From assembly GCA_033032865.1 (NCBI GenBank), contig JAWHQI010000148.1, positions 5,971,501 to 6,035,500 of the forward strand: a DNA stretch of 64,000 nucleotides. The letters run 5' to 3'. A model generated the notes under the pieces. That model ran no database searches, was not told the origin of the DNA, and saw only the letters and a program-made list of their open reading frames with translations. Source of the DNA: Dactylorhiza incarnata. Its lineage: Eukaryota > Streptophyta > Magnoliopsida > Asparagales > Orchidaceae. Shown here one piece after another: positions 11,046 to 24,517 of this stretch (position 1 is its first letter; each line of letters starts with the position of its first letter). Position numbers and translations under genes: made by a program.

Positions 11046-11290
11046 CGCACGACCAGTGGTCGTGCGCATTGGAATTCTGCGATCGTGCGCGCTGCCTGGG
11101 TGGAGCCCTGCGAGGAAAGAAAATTATAAAATACATGTTTGCACGACCAGTGGCGCACGACCAGTGGTCGTGCGCACTATCGTAAGTGGTCGTGCGATAA
11201 GCCAAACAGAACTCATAAAAAGGGCGTTAAGTGCGCACGATCAGTGGCGCACGACCAGTGGTCGTGCGCAATAGAACCAGTGATCGTGCG
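11046..11290. repeat. Cluster of GC-rich palindromes in Ath-1 right LTR
   Basis: Three copies of the GCGCACGACCA-arm palindrome (about 11046-11067, 11153-11175, 11247-11269) plus half sites occupy the same positions as in the left LTR, upstream of the TATA box. Confidence 0.85.
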
Positions 11291-11553
11291 CAGTGTTCCT
11301 GTACAGAATTGTATCGAGAACACCTGCACGACACCTATTCTAGCATACAACACCGGTCTAGCCACTGAAAGTGGAACTTAACAGCACATGAAAACTAATA
11401 ACGAAGTTAAGCACGAAATCACACCAAAACGGGCCAAACGTGCACCTAGCATAGAATGATCAATATGAACTATAACAGGGCTAAAGTGCGGTGAAATGAC
11501 TAAATAAACGGCCCAGATGAGTCTATAAAAGTGTATATGATCAGGACTCATCA

Positions 11554-11891
11554 GCCATTTATGATTTTTTGTCGAGTTTGCTTGATCTCCTCTGTCTCGG
11601 CTCCTCTCTTTCAATCAACTTGGGAATTTTCTTCCTCTCGACAATATGAAGCTAATGGAGTAGTCAATTGGCAGTATTAGAGGCTTAAGCATTGAATGTC
11701 ATTAAGGGGTGATTTCTACTCTGTTGCCACCTCCCTCTCCAGCCACTGCCAATGTTCCAAATCATCTAGAATTTACTCCTCAGCTCGAATTAACGCTGAG
11801 GGGGAGAGAATTGGTCCAATGGCAGCTCATTGGTCCCATGGATTGACATTAATGTTGGCCTCTCTTTCCTAATGAAATTTACTCCCCTCTC
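11554..11891 (-). repeat. LTR-0, second segment
   Basis: This continues LTR-0 after the Ath-1 insertion. The opening 'gccatttatgattttt' corresponds to 'gccatggatttctcc' at 17180 in sLTR-1, just as the sequence left of Ath-1 corresponds to what precedes it there. It ends at the Chr-1 TSD CTCTC (11887-11891). No gene is seen. Confidence 0.65.
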
Positions 11892-13384
11892 TATAATATC
11901 ACATTTTCTACTAGACCCCTTAACTTAAATTAGAGTGGGGGCATGGGGTGAGTGAAGTGAGTTTGGGCTAGGTAGTGACAATAGGATACACTGAGTTGGG
12001 TGAACTCACATGTGGACCCCTATAAGATATAGGTCAACATAGGTCAAATTAGCCCAAATTGAACTAACACTTGTAAATTGACCCCACTACTATGTCCCTA
12101 ACCCTAAAGGAGACTCAATTGACCAATAGCCCCATCAATTGGACAACCAATTTGGACAAATTGACAAAAGTCAAATTTAAGTCAATATAACCCAATTCAA
12201 CCCAATATGGTTCAATTTATACTCATATGGCCAAATTGACCTTACCATTAGATGGTAAACCCTTAAAGGAATGTTATGGACCCATAATCCCCATCATTGG
12301 GCCATCAATTGGTCCAATTTGACAAAAGTAAAACTTAGGTCAACATAAGTCAATCCTTCCCAAATAGGTTCAATTGACCCCCAAAACATGAAATCGACCT
12401 CACCCCTAGTCTTAGAACATCATAAGGGGCCCAATTGACCCAAAAGCCCCATCATGAGGTCATCAATTGACCCAAATTGACGAAAGCCAAACTTCCCCCA
12501 ATTTGGTCAAAATCACACATATTGGCTAAATTAGCCTAATTAGGGCACCGCCATGATCCAACCAACATTGTGTGATGTCAATGGACTCAAGGTCAACACT
12601 TCTGACCAGTCAACCCACCCAATTGACCAAGTCAACACGAAGGTCAACCATGGTCAAAGTAAGCCTTAAACATGAAATTAAAAAGGCCAAATGAATTCCA
12701 AATGAGCCTAGGCTTAACCCAAGCCCATCCAGCAGCCCACATGCCATATTGCAAGCCTTAACCTCTGAATTTGGTGGGGAGCGACATGCAAGGGGGCCAT
12801 TTTTTGTTTTCCCCCAAATTCAAATGAGACAAGGAGGATTTTGTGGATTGGAGGCCACTTGTCCCCCCTTACTATTCCAAAGCCCCTAACTAAACTCCTC
12901 AGTTAATTCCCAGTCGAATTTGTGCTGGAAGGGTGCCACTTGGCAACAAGGAGGAGCAACCAAGGTGAGGCCGACCACCCCATTATCAATTATCCCTAGA
13001 CAGACCTCCTCAGCTCATTTGAACCCTTCCACGAGCTTTAGAAGGTGGAGAGCAGTCGAGCCAGCCCTTGAGAACACAGCAATCGTTGGAGGATCGGGAA
13101 TTCTATCTATCTCTCCGGAGATCGCTGCCACCATGTCGCACCGCCACAACACATGCCGCCAATCCCCCACACAGGTTCATTTCTCCTCCCATCCCTCTGT
13201 GCTAGCATCTAGATCAATCTAGGAGAGAAATTAGGCTCAATTGAGCCTATCAAATGTGAGATAGAGGGAGAAATATTAAGCTTTTCTCCTAGCTCGGGAT
13301 TGCTAGAAATAGCCTCTCCGGCATTCGTGTCGCTCCCTAGCGATAGCCACCACCTCAACGGAGGTGGTGGTGGTGTTGGCCGGC
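11892..13384 (+). repeat. Chr-1 5' LTR, first part
   Basis: It aligns with 29832-31312. The first dinucleotide is mutated (TATAATATC here against TGTAACATC in the 3' LTR). It is broken by sLTR-1 at the TSD CCGGC (13380-13384). The frame 12920-13222 is open here and in the 3' LTR (30852-31151), but its protein differs too much between copies to look constrained. Confidence 0.9.
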
Positions 13385-16300
13385 TGTAAGATCCCCCTCC
13401 TCCTTACCAGAGAGATCCTAAATCTTATGCCCAGAACCGCCGTCTTTCGGTGACCCCAACTCACAGGTTAGCTGTCACCGTTCAACGTTGATCCTGCCGT
13501 CTAAATCGATCAAACCACATGCCAATTTGCAAAAAGTAATGAGTACAAATAAGATAAGTGCACAATCACAGCACATATATATATAAATAAGAGGAGTGCA
13601 AATAGCCCGCAATAAATACAAATTAAGATAGTGCAAGGGCTTAAGCCCGGTACAGATCCAAAAGTAACTAATAAGAGTATATCACACTCTCATTCTACAC
13701 TATGCGGAAGGAACACAAAATTTTCTCCAACCTGTCGCCGTGTGGAAGTAGTGATGTGCGACATCTGCTCCTCAGGGTCTGCCATCACATCCCACCCGAC
13801 AAACTGTGGCTCCTGCTCCTCGATCTCCTGTTGTTACGGCCATATCCGACCGTTAGTCAAAAATACTAAGCCATTTTGTCCTCGCCTCCCCCCATGACTC
13901 CTATGTACCGAGCGGGAGGACGAAGCGGAGGACAACAAGGGGTAAAAGAAGGTACAGGTAACATGGAGTATACTAGCAGTATAATGAATGAATAAGTAGT
14001 GAGAATAGCAGTAAATAGAACAGTAGTAGTAGTAGTAGGTAAATAATGAACAATAAGTAAGTAAAAGCAGCGCAAGTGTAGTAATAAGGAAGACTACCAC
14101 ACAATCATCTAGAGTACCTTAACTTATATGAACTCCCATACAAACTTATAAGTTAAGATCTCCAGAATTATAACTTATCATATAAAAGAGCCCATACTAA
14201 TTTATATGATAAGGGTCTGCAAATGTATATGTCATTATGATGTTATGAATGTTATGATATGATATGTTATGTTCATACAGTGCAACTCACTCACATGACT
14301 CTGCGCGCACAGACCTTTAGTTCCTACTTTTCGGAGGTAGCAAGCCTCTCAGGTACTTCCACCGTGGCAACGGAATCAGTGGATCAGGCACTCCACTTCT
14401 AGGTGGGTATACACAATACCAGACAAAGACCTTACATACATTGTTGTACACGTCCTAGGTGCACTTTTGTTAGCCTTTGCGTACTCTTGTTGGCATATTG
14501 CCAGACTTTTATGTTCGGGGGTGGGTTACTAGGGATTGTCTGCTAGACCGCAGTAAAGTAACCTACTGGCCCTCTAACTCACCACACCCCGCCAAGGTCA
14601 ACATATCGCCATTGGTGTGACGAATGGACTCGTACCGAAGACCTGCCACCTGTTTATGCACATGCAAGATTTATCATATCACACGAGCCTTCATCTCGTA
14701 GGACAAACTACTTTTGAACCGTTCTGTCCTCTCTAATAGGACGAGGTTTACTTTTCTCAACTTGTCTCAATTTGGGATTACTCTTATTTGTTATTTAGGC
14801 GACCATAACTATTTAAGGTGAATTATGGACTTCCCGAGGTCTACCCGATGAAGGGCTCGCAGCGGTACTAGATGGTATTCTGGGGTGACATCCTAGACCT
14901 TCCTTTCTCAGAATATTTACTTTTATTGGTAACTACCCTTCTTAAAGTTATCTGCATGGTTGCTCTAGAATGCTTAAGGATGACTTAGACTTCTTTTAGG
15001 TAGCTTGACGAACTCTTATCGGTGTATGGTGCAAATTATTAGGTGTTCATCTATGTGGCCAACAATAACCTTGAATCATCTTGATCATATTACCACTCCA
15101 AAGGTCACTATAAGTGCTGCATATAAGAAAACTCCCTGAATGCTTCAATTGCTCACTGAGACGTGCTTCCCGTTTTCTATTCTCTATAGGGTAGAGGTCC
15201 TCCAACAAGTCTACAACTTATATGGGTTGTAATTATGTATGCCCTAATGTTATGTTCAAAATTTCATTCCATTCTCACATGTTTTGGCTAGCCTAAACAC
15301 AACCCAAAGTTTTTGTTATCCGCAGACCAATTCAACATTGAACTAGGTTGATCACTAAGATGTGAACTTTACTAATACTTGTCCAAATGCCCTAAACTTT
15401 TTACCATAGACTAATCATGACCTAATTATAAGATGGCCAGAAATTCATAATTTTCCCATTTATTTTGTCCGTTTATAAAAATACTTTAATAACAATGTAC
15501 CCTTCACTTTACACATGAAGTATAACTTTATGAATTCAAAATGCTCCCACTAATTTTTTAGTGACATATAATGTACTATTAGGATGGCTGGCTGAATTTC
15601 TAAATTTTCCATAATGATTATGACCACCATTTAAATATTCAAACATTTATGTCAATTGGATACATTACACAGTAAGTACCAAAATTACTAATTCAAAAAT
15701 CCTACAAAAATTACAATAGACTTAAAATGGTCAAAATACAGTTGAGCCAAATTTTCATAAATTTCCAAAGAATATTGACCATATTAATTCCATTAATATG
15801 TAAGTGTGACAAAGGGCATTTTTGGTAATTTATAGTGGGAATTACTTTCAAAAATCCTGCCAAAATTTCTAGAGGTTTAATTTAATGTAAAACATTATAT
15901 GACATAATATTGTATTTTTCTCTAGATCTTAGGTGAGGTTTATTTCATTTATACACTTGTGACAAAATCCATTATGCTCAAATGACTAAAAAAAATTAAT
16001 TCGAAAAATCCCCACAAAATTCCCAGAGATATAAAACATCTTAAAATATTATGTGACTGAAAATCAGGTTTATCCTAAGTTATTTGACCACTTTTAATTG
16101 ATTAATATATTTTTGTGACAAATACATTACTGCTCAAATACTTAGGATTTTTCTTTCCAAAATTCCTAATATTTCTATAGGTGGTACCCTCCTTTGTGCT
16201 AGGTGTGTTGCCAAAATTTCATGAACATACCACAAGCCATGAGTGATGAAATCATAAAATACACAAATGTGTTATATGCACACCACCTCTCCATACATCA

Positions 16301-18400
16301 CATTCCTATGAATATGAGATATTATGTTCAACAGTGATCTAAATGATCTCAAATTTTGGCATGTGACTAGATATGACCTAACAATTATTCAACCCAAGAT
16401 TTGGCTCATTTTGCATCTATTTAACCACTTTCATTTCATTATTATGAAAAATCATATTTATCATAAAACTATAGGAAAATGTTACCCAAAAATTATGATT
16501 TTTGGGCAGGGGGTGTATCTATACTATTTACAACTATGCCTACAATATTAGACTAATCCCAGCAACCATGTGGTCTTGATCTACAAAATAAGGTCTGAAC
16601 ACCCTTTAAGACATACCTCAATATAATGACCCTACAAGGAGCTATAGGCCACCAAACATGGTGATTCAAAGCCCTATAGACAGTAGACCTCAAGGGCTAC
16701 AAAAGTTGTCTCAGGCACTTTTTCCTAAAACAACCCCTGATTAGTCAAAATATTTAATCTACAATCTATATAAAGTGTGACAACTAATTTCATTTAATAT
16801 TAATGTGGTCTGCGCATAATCATCACTGAGATCAAGGGCCCTGATTTCGTCTCCTTCCTCCAGCCAACGGCCAGGAATCCTCCCAGCTGGGCCATCTTTC
16901 AACTTCATTTCCCAGCCACCCCTTCACCTCCACGGTCGGCCACCACCATCTCCACCTCTGTTGAGGTAGGGACTATCGATTGGCGGCGAGATGTCGGTCG
17001 GAAACTGCCTCTCCGGCGATCCCGAGCAAGGTAGAAAGCTCTGAAATTTCTCCCTTATCTCCCATGGATCGCGGCTCAATTGAGCCTGATTTTTCAGCCT
17101 AGTGAGCTAGAAAGATAGTACAAAGGGAAGGGAGGAGAAACGGACCTCAATTATGGCTTGGCGGCGGGTGCTCCGACGTGCGGCCATGGATTTCTCCATC
17201 TCCAGTTAGCTAGCTCGATCCATCAATCCTCCACCAAATACTCTGCTCCAGGGGGTTGGCTCGACTCCTTAGGACCTTCTGAAGATGAATGAAGGAGAAG
17301 GTGGTTGTATAAAGAGAATGGGGATTGCGGTGTTCGTCCATGACTTGTACAGCCTCTACGCTAATATTTGGGTGGTTCCATGGCTGAAATGACTGTTCAT
17401 GGCCAGAGGAATTTGGCTGGGGTCTTGGGCTGAGGTGGTGGGGGCCATGGAAGCTCCATCACTCCAAAAGCTCTTTTCCCTTTAAGCTTTTTTGGGAAAA
17501 TAGCATATTTGCCCCCGTGCTCATCTCCTCTCTCCAAATTCAAATGTGGGGTGCTATTAGGCTTGTGTCATGCTGGTTAGGCATGGGGTGGGGTCTTGGT
17601 TCACTTGGTCTTTCAATTTCTCCCTTAAGGCCTTATGTTGACCATGGTTGACTTTTGGGTTCACTTGGTCAAATTGGTGGGTGGGTTAGCCCCACTTAAT
17701 GGTCATGAGTGCTATTACCTTACCTAAAGTCCATTGGGTCATGGTGTGGCTTCAATTTGGTTAATTGATCCTTATTGTGCGAGTTTGACCTAATTTAGCC
17801 TAAAGTTGACTTTGGTCAAATTGAAGGGATTGCTTGACCACATGATGGGGCTTTTGGGTCCATTAGATTCCTAATGGGGTTGTAAGGTTAGGGTTAAGTC
17901 AATTTGTTAAATTGAAGGCCAATTGGTCCTTGATTGGGTTGATTTGGGCTATGTTGACTAAAAGTTGACTTTGGTCAATACCTTGAAATTGAGTGGAATT
18001 ATTTAGTGATTATTGACCTAATGACCTTCCTTAGTGATTAGGGTAACCTAGGTAAGGTCACTTTGAGGCATTGAAGGTCAATTGAGACCAATTGTGTTGA
18101 ATAGGACTATGTTGACATAGGTTTGACTTTACTCAATTTGGCCTATTTGGGTGACCAATTGCTGGTTCATGGTAAAATGGGTCTCCATTAGGGTTAGAAA
18201 CATAGTGGTCAGTTCAACTTGTACTTGTGAGTCCAATTTGGATAGTTTGACCTTTATTGACTTGTGGACCATAGGGAACCCTGTGTGAGCTCACCCTAAC
18301 TCAAAGAGTCTTACGGTCACCTCCCTGCCTCAACTCACCATTCTCACCTCATGTTATGCCCTAACACCATCATGGGTCTAGTAGGATTAGGGATGTTACA
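13385..18400 (-). mobile_element. sLTR-1: complete solo LTR of a chromovirus family, minus strand
   Basis: On the minus strand it begins TGTAACATCCC and ends GGGATCTTACA, the same ends as the Chr-1 LTR. It is about 5.0 kb and contains no internal region. The flanks are CCGGC (13380-13384) and CCGGT (18401-18405), a 5-bp TSD with one later substitution. The matching site in the Chr-1 3' LTR (near 31312) is uninterrupted. It arose by recombination between the two LTRs of a full element. No gene is seen in its five kilobases; short ORFs are chance. Confidence 0.92.
14118..14213 (-). other. Twin hairpin, sLTR-1 copy
   Basis: Stem 14118-14128 pairs with 14147-14157 over 11 perfect pairs (arm CTTAACTTATA). 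Stem 14174-14186 pairs with 14201-14213 over 13 perfect pairs (arm CTTATCATATAAA). The loops hold the complement of GTATGGG. This is the best-paired of the four copies. Confidence 0.8.
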
Positions 18401-21400
18401 CCGGTAGTGGTGGACAGTGGGTGGCTGGGAAAGAGGGATCAAACTCCTCCAGATCGGGCAAATCTAGGCCCTTGGCTGGAGGAGGAAGACAAAATCAGGA
18501 CCATTTATTCTTTTGAATGATGGCTAAATGCAGTCCATAATATTATTTAATGATGATTTCTGTCACATTTATACATCCATTTGAACTCGCTATTTAGGTT
18601 ACTTAGTGTCTGTTTTAGGAAAAAGTGACTAAGACAAAAGTTGTAGATCTGAATGTCTATTTTCTTTAGGAACATGAATCATCTCATTTGGAGCATCGTA
18701 GGCCCCTGTAGACCAATTTTGGTAGGATAGGTCCTTGTGTGGGGAAGAAATTAGATTATGCATATCTCTTAGATGTTCAATCCAATGGAGCTGAAATTTT
18801 GCCCATGCATGCATGTGCCCTAGTTCTATCTAGTACCCAAAAAATCAGATTTTTAGGAGAACATTTCTCCATCGTTTTGTTCATTATTTAATTTATCAAA
18901 TTAATGATATTTAAGGAGTTAGACAACTCCAAATAACCTCAAATTTGGGTGACATGCTTATTATGTCATTATCTGATCCTAGTTAAAATTTGAGTGCAAT
19001 TGGACCACAACATGTTGGGTTATTCCACTTGCATTTTGCATGGTATGTTACATGGTGTGCATATAGCCAAAAAGGGGATTTGGCATTTTTGGCACATATG
19101 GCTTTATCTTAGCCTCTGATATTTTGGCCACGCCCTTTGCATGACATAATAGGTCACCTCAGTAAAAAATAAGATTTTTAGGAATTAAAATCCTAATTAA
19201 TTGATTAGTTTAAAATGTCTCCTTTATGTAGTAATGAAATATTTGTGGTTACAATCTTTTGAAAAAATTGTAAAACTCCGTGAAAGCACTAGTAATATCA
19301 TTTGGGACCTTTGAAATTTTTTGTAGAAATTTTCAGAGATTATTTCTTTGATTATTATCAGAATTATGACTTGTCACATTTCTGAATTTTTGAAATTTTA
19401 ATAAGGAAAAGGAGTTGGAAATTTTTGAAACTCTAGAAGGAAATTTGAAATACAATTCTAAACCTCTGGAAATTTTATTAAAATTGTTGGAATTCTTTCA
19501 CATGGGAAAATTCCAGATATTCAATTTGTCATTCATTTGAACTTAAGAAATATTTATGGTTTAAACACTCCGTAAAGTTCTGAAATTTTGGCTAGGATAC
19601 TTTTAGGTCATTACAATACCATGGTAATTTTCTCAGAATTTTTGGATGAGAAGAATTAGTACTTGCTATTTAAAGTTACATATTCACCCTTTTATTTATA
19701 TGACAATTATGATTATAAATTCTCTGGAAAAATGTTAAACTCTGAAAATCATGTTACTTTATCATTTAATACTTATAGAAATTTTATTAACAACTTTAAA
19801 ATTATTGACATGGTACTTCCTTTAGAAATTGATGTATGCCCAATGATTAATGAATTTTTAATTGAGGTCAAATCAATTTAAAATGTAATAAAACTCTGGA
19901 CAATTCATGATTTATTCATTATAAACCTATGGTATGAATTGTAGCTCAATTGGACATGATATTGTTAAGGTTGAATCATAGAAACCAAACTAGTTCAATT
20001 TCCTTTAGACTACGAATAGTAGAAAATTGATATAGTGATTAGACCAGCAAAGTCACTTATGAATGTAATAAAACATGGAACATAGCAATATTAAATCATT
20101 TATATCAGCCCCTAGAAGTTATGGATTTTTTGGAGAACATTCGTACTATAGTTAAGAAATAATTTAGAATCATGTCACACCATAACTAAAGGTATGAAAG
20201 GGCATCAATTACCTTAGAAACATCATGATACTCAGTCGGCATGTTATAATGTTCATGGTTAATCATTAGTGTGGGTTTGAGAATATTTTGACAAATATAT
20301 AAGATTTACACCACACCCAGAGTATCAGATATCTTATGAGTTGAGCATCTTTCAAAAGAACGTTTGCCTAAAGGTAGACTTATAATAAGTATCATAAAAC
20401 ATCTAAGTAGTAAGAGTAATAATGTGAGTGGGTCCGTAGAAAGGGGTAGTCACCAATAAAAGTAATTGTCCTGGAAAGGGCGATTTGGCCTTCAACCCAT
20501 CATATTCCCTAGTACCCGCTGTGAGCCCTTCACTGGGTAAACCTCGGGAAGTCAATGATTCACCATAAACTTCTAGGTATAATAATAACTAGACAAGAGT
20601 AGCTTAATTTAGTGAATAAGAAATATGGTAAGCCTTATCCCAAGTTAAGGGATGGAACGGTACAGGATGGGTTACTCCTGCGACCTGGAGGTTCGGGTAG
20701 TTATTATATCTGGATGGGTTGGTCTTGCGAGTTGGAGGCTGGGGTTGTGATAACTTGCATGTGCATAGAATCAAATTTAGTGGCGGGTCTTCGGTACTGG
20801 GCCAATCGTCACACCGACGGCAGTACGTTGACTTAGGTGGATGTAAGGGTTTGAGAGGCCAGTAGGTTGTTTATGCTGCGGTCTGGAGGACAATCCCCAA
20901 AGATGCACACCCAACCTTAAAGACTAGTGAGTTCTAGCAAATAGTACGCCAGACTCTTGAGTGCACCTAGGACATGTACAGAGGCGTGCTAAGGGTCTAG
21001 GCGTGGTAGTGTGTATACTAGCATAAGAAGTTGAGGCACCCGCTCCACTACTGCCATAGACACAACTGTGGTACCAGAGAGTGTAGCTAACTCCAAAAAT
21101 TGGGAATGAAAGGTCTGCGATCACAGAGTCGTGTGGGTGAGTTTCACTTGTATGAATCATATCAGAACATGCATAACATAACATACATAAACATTAGGAC
21201 ATCAATTGTAGATCCTTATCATATAAATTAGTATGGGCTCTTTTATATGATAAGTTATCATTTTGGAAATCTCAACTTATAAATTTGTATGGGCATTCAT
21301 ATAAGTTAAGGTACTCATGTGATGGTAGAATTGTTACACTTATTTATTTTACTTGCGCCGCACTGCTTTACTTTACTTACTTTTTTTGTTGTTTCATTAC

Positions 21401-22082
21401 CGCTTCGTTACTGCTTTACTATTGCTTCACTACTGCTTACATTCTTATACTGCTAGCGTAGATCCACCATTATATATATATATATATACTGCTAGCATAG
21501 ATTTCCTTGTCATCTACTTATTGTCATTCTGCTTTGTTGTCCTCCGCTTCCTTTTTCCAGCTCGGTACCTAGGAGTCGTGGGGGAGGCAAGGAAAAAATG
21601 GCTTAGTCTTTATGACTAACGGTCGGTGGTGACCGTAGGATCCCGAAGAGCTGGAGCATCAATACGTCAGTCGGATGAGGTGGCAGGACCTGAGGAGGAG
21701 ATGTCACGCATTACTTCTACAAGGAGACAGGTGCTTGTGGATTAGAGTTTATTTAGATTCTGCTTGGAGATGTTATGAGAGCGAGTAATTGTACCATTAC
21801 ATTCATTTTGGATATGTATCGTGCATAAGCCCTCATTCTATCTTTTATACTCATGTTAGACTATTTCTAGTTCATTTTTATGAGAATTCTATGATTGTGG
21901 ACTTATACACTTTTGTATGTACTTCTATTCTCAATTGGCCTAAGGATTTGAATGATCATACTAGCCGGCAGGTTCAGCGCCATGCGGTGACAACTAACCC
22001 ATGAGTTGGAGTCATCCATAAGGCGACGGTTCTGGGCATAAGACCTGGGTAACCCTCCTAGTAAGGGGAGGTGGGTCTTACA
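18401..22082 (+). repeat. Chr-1 5' LTR, second part
   Basis: It starts with the sLTR-1 TSD copy, then aligns with 31313-32530 and 41558-44014 of the 3' LTR. It ends GGGTCTTACA before the primer site. It contains an AT dinucleotide run at about 21469-21489, shorter in the 3' LTR. The small open frames 20612-20836 and 21353-21619 also exist in the 3' LTR, but I see no protein signature in them. Confidence 0.9.
21215..21310 (+). other. Twin hairpin, Chr-1 5' LTR copy
   Basis: 21215-21227 (CTTATCATATAAA) pairs with 21242-21254. 21271-21281 pairs with 21300-21310 with one mismatch. Both loops contain GTATGGGC. It lies about 770-870 bases before the LTR end. Confidence 0.8.
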
Positions 22083-22086
22083 AACA

Positions 22087-22098
22087 TGGTATCACTTG
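22087..22098 (+). other. Chr-1 primer-binding site, degenerate (tRNA-iMet)
   Basis: TGGTATCACTTG sits four bases after the LTR. Plant chromoviruses use TGGTATCAGAGC; the last four bases are mutated. Confidence 0.75.
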
Positions 22099-22289
22099 AA
22101 AAAACAATCATAAGAGAAAAAAGTCCACAACATTAGGCCACCCTGCTCGAGCTTTAGTTTGCGGACAAACTAAGCAGTGGAAGCAATGGTGTGCCCATGT
22201 GTAAGAATCACAGAAAATAGTCCATTTAGGCATTTATTTATGCCAATCCTAATACAACCTTACTTTTGTGTAGCCCCCGCAGTTTGCTG

Positions 22290-23170
22290 ACCCACAGGAT
22301 GTTGTCCCTCCCCCTCCGACTGCTACCCCTTTTCAGCAAACGAAGTTGGGGAAAACTCTGACGGCCATTCTGGATGCCTTCAGAGCTCAGCAGGTTCCAA
22401 CCTCACAGCCGAACCCCGGATCAAAGGTGTTAAGTGCCTTCAAGAGTCGATCTCCTCTGATGCACCATAGAACGGAGAATGCAGTGAAGATGGAGGAGTG
22501 GCTTGACTCCATTTAGGAGATGCTAGCAAGAATCAACTGCCTAGTTAGTAGGGCAGTTTCCTTGGTGACGTCTGCTTTGGATGCACATGCCAAGAGATGG
22601 TGGAAGTCATTGTTGGACTCCACATATGCATACCGGGAGCTTTCGGAATATTTCATGAGATGAGTTCAGCTATGTTTTCTTGAATCATTTTATATCTACC
22701 ACGAATAGGGATGAGTTAGAAGGGAGGTTCTTGATTCTCCGGCAGGGGACCCGGTCAGTGATTGAGTACCAGAGAGAGTTCTCCCACTTGGCTAGATTCG
22801 CAGGGATACATGATTTAGATGACAAGAAGTATGTCAAGAGGTTCTATCGGGGTCTCAGGGACCCACTAAGGAAGGCTTTGCTTTTCATATCACATGGCAC
22901 GTCTACCCAGATCATCAAGATGGCTAAGAAGCTGGAGGCAGAACACCTGATGGTGCAAAGCAGGGGGAAAAATCGGCCGACAGATCACACTTTAGGGAGA
23001 GCAGCAGGAGCCCGCGGCAGGGCAAAGTGATGAGCCATAGGAGGAGCATGGGACGTCCTCATCCAAAATTAAGACCAGAGAAGCATCCTCCTGCAGTGAT
23101 GGATCCTCTACCACTATGGATCCGGGAGATGGGGAGGTAGGATGATCAGGGTCATGAGCTAGTGATGTAT
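22290..23170 (+). pseudogene. Chr-1 gag, first part (capsid), broken
   Basis: Translated pieces match the retrotransposon Gag capsid family: a KMEEWLDSI segment near 22490 (in-frame stop right after), an HAKRWWKSL segment near 22585, then the open run 22680-23030. The latter contains LEGRFLILRQGTRSVIEYQREF and LARFAGIHDLDDKKYVKRFYRGL fragments typical of chromovirus Gag. Gag would form the particle shell. There are at least one stop and one frameshift before 22680, and a stop at 23030. The first 200 bases after the primer site (22099-22290) are leader without a recognisable ORF. The gene is cut at 23175 by sLTR-2 and resumes at 26059. Confidence 0.8.
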
Positions 23171-24517
23171 TACGGTGTCACAACCCGCATTTTTTCCGAA
23201 TTTAAGAATATCAGAGTAAGAGAAAATACGCGTCATGATGCCACGTCATGCAGGAGACAACTGCAGACGCTCAGGCGGAAACCTCTTACTTAATAATTCA
23301 AAACATGATCACATGGAAATTTATCATTTGGGAACCATTTATTAGAGTTTTAGGGGAAGAACTGTGTCTCTCAGTTCGTGGATCAACTAGTCCACCAAGA
23401 AAAATATATTATATTTGCAGCGGAAAATACTTGATTTGACTCATTTTAAGGTCCTATATGCACGTGATGATAGGACATAAGGTAAATGATATGCTCATGT
23501 CTAGGCGTAGTATAAGTGTAGAAAATACCTTTAGGTTACTTTAAATATAAGGGTTTTGCAGTTAAAATGATGTGATATGGAGATGAAGAAAGTCATTTTA
23601 TAACTATAATGCACCTAGACATAAATCATCCCCAGAGATTAAGATGTATCAGATCATAAAGTAGTGGCATCAAACTGGCAAATAAACTATAAAGTACCAA
23701 AAGAGGCACAATGGGCGCCAACAAATTGACACTAACCCATTGGCCTAAACTAGTATGTCTGAACAGGAAGAAAGCTGACTACAACAACTACCTCGCAGCA
23801 GCGGGGTGAACAGCTACCAAAACTCTGAACTTCAGGCTACACCACTAGCCATTACGGCTCTGAACCTGAGGCATTCAATAAAACAAAGAACGCCTCAGCA
23901 AGGAATTACAAGTGGCAGAAAACTAGCAGAAAAACAAGCAAGGCATAAGGGGTACCAACCCAAGCCAAATTTACCGAAAGAGAGCTCCAAACAAAGAACC
24001 AACAAGCATCAAGTGCACTATATACCAAAAGAGGAACAAACATGTTCAATTTATTTAGTTTCATCAATTAAAGAGACTGATCAGCTCAAATTATATGGGA
24101 GCGGTTAACTACCTCCGCTACCCCAAGCCCAAAAGAAGGTGGGGGTACCACTAGACCCAACCACCCAAACACGACTACCGTGCAAGGCTATAACATTTCC
24201 CCCACTGTCCCCCAAACACAACTACTGTGAAGGGCTAAAGACAGTAGTTCTTATTACTTAAATTTTATTTAAACACGGGACGCAGCCCGAAAGGATAATC
24301 ACTGGAAGGCCCTAAGAAAATAGGGTCAGGGTAAAGTACACCTCGATCAATATGAATCATAAGAGTAACTCAAATGTTAACAGACCACAACGAGTAAAAG
24401 AATACAACCAAGAGGGTTTCAAGATCAGGAGCACCGAAGGGACACTGGCAATCATCTTGGTGCACTAGAGAGGACAAAAGATTAAAACATGGAAATCGCA
24501 ACGAAATCACATGCGCA

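Larger units (their letters stand above)
4408..11553 (-). mobile_element. Ath-1: Athila-type (Ty3/gypsy) gag-pro retrotransposon, rearranged
   Basis: Two LTRs of about 1.4 kb (4408-5809 and 10140-11553) flank a minus-strand internal region with a tRNA-Asp primer site, gag and protease. LTR ends read TGATG...CATCA. The 5-bp TSD GCCAT is at 4403-4407 and at 11554-11558, and GCCAT also follows the left LTR at 5810-5814. There is no reverse transcriptase, RNase H or integrase. Between the left LTR and the internal region sits a copy (5810-6484) of the sequence that lies outside the right LTR, so this is not a simple intact insertion. I counted about two dozen substitutions between LTR copies, roughly 2%, so it is young for this window. 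Non-autonomous gag-only Athila relatives are known in plants; this may be one, or a deleted full element. Confidence 0.85.
10140..11553 (-). repeat. Ath-1 right LTR (5' LTR, promoter copy)
   Basis: It matches the left LTR throughout. On the minus strand it begins TGATGAGTCCTGATCATATA and ends CGACACGCATCA next to the primer site. The TSD GCCAT follows at 11554-11558. Compared with the left copy there is a ~13-base difference beside the first palindrome and scattered substitutions. Confidence 0.9.

Noticed and set aside
12920..13222. 100-codon ORF present in both Chr-1 LTRs (also 30852-31151)
   Set aside because: The copies share descent as LTRs, and many differences change the amino acid, so I see no sign of protein constraint.
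20612..20836. 74-codon ORF present in both Chr-1 LTRs (also 42550-42774)
   Set aside because: Better kept than the previous one, but short, inside an LTR, and without recognisable motifs; descent alone can explain it.
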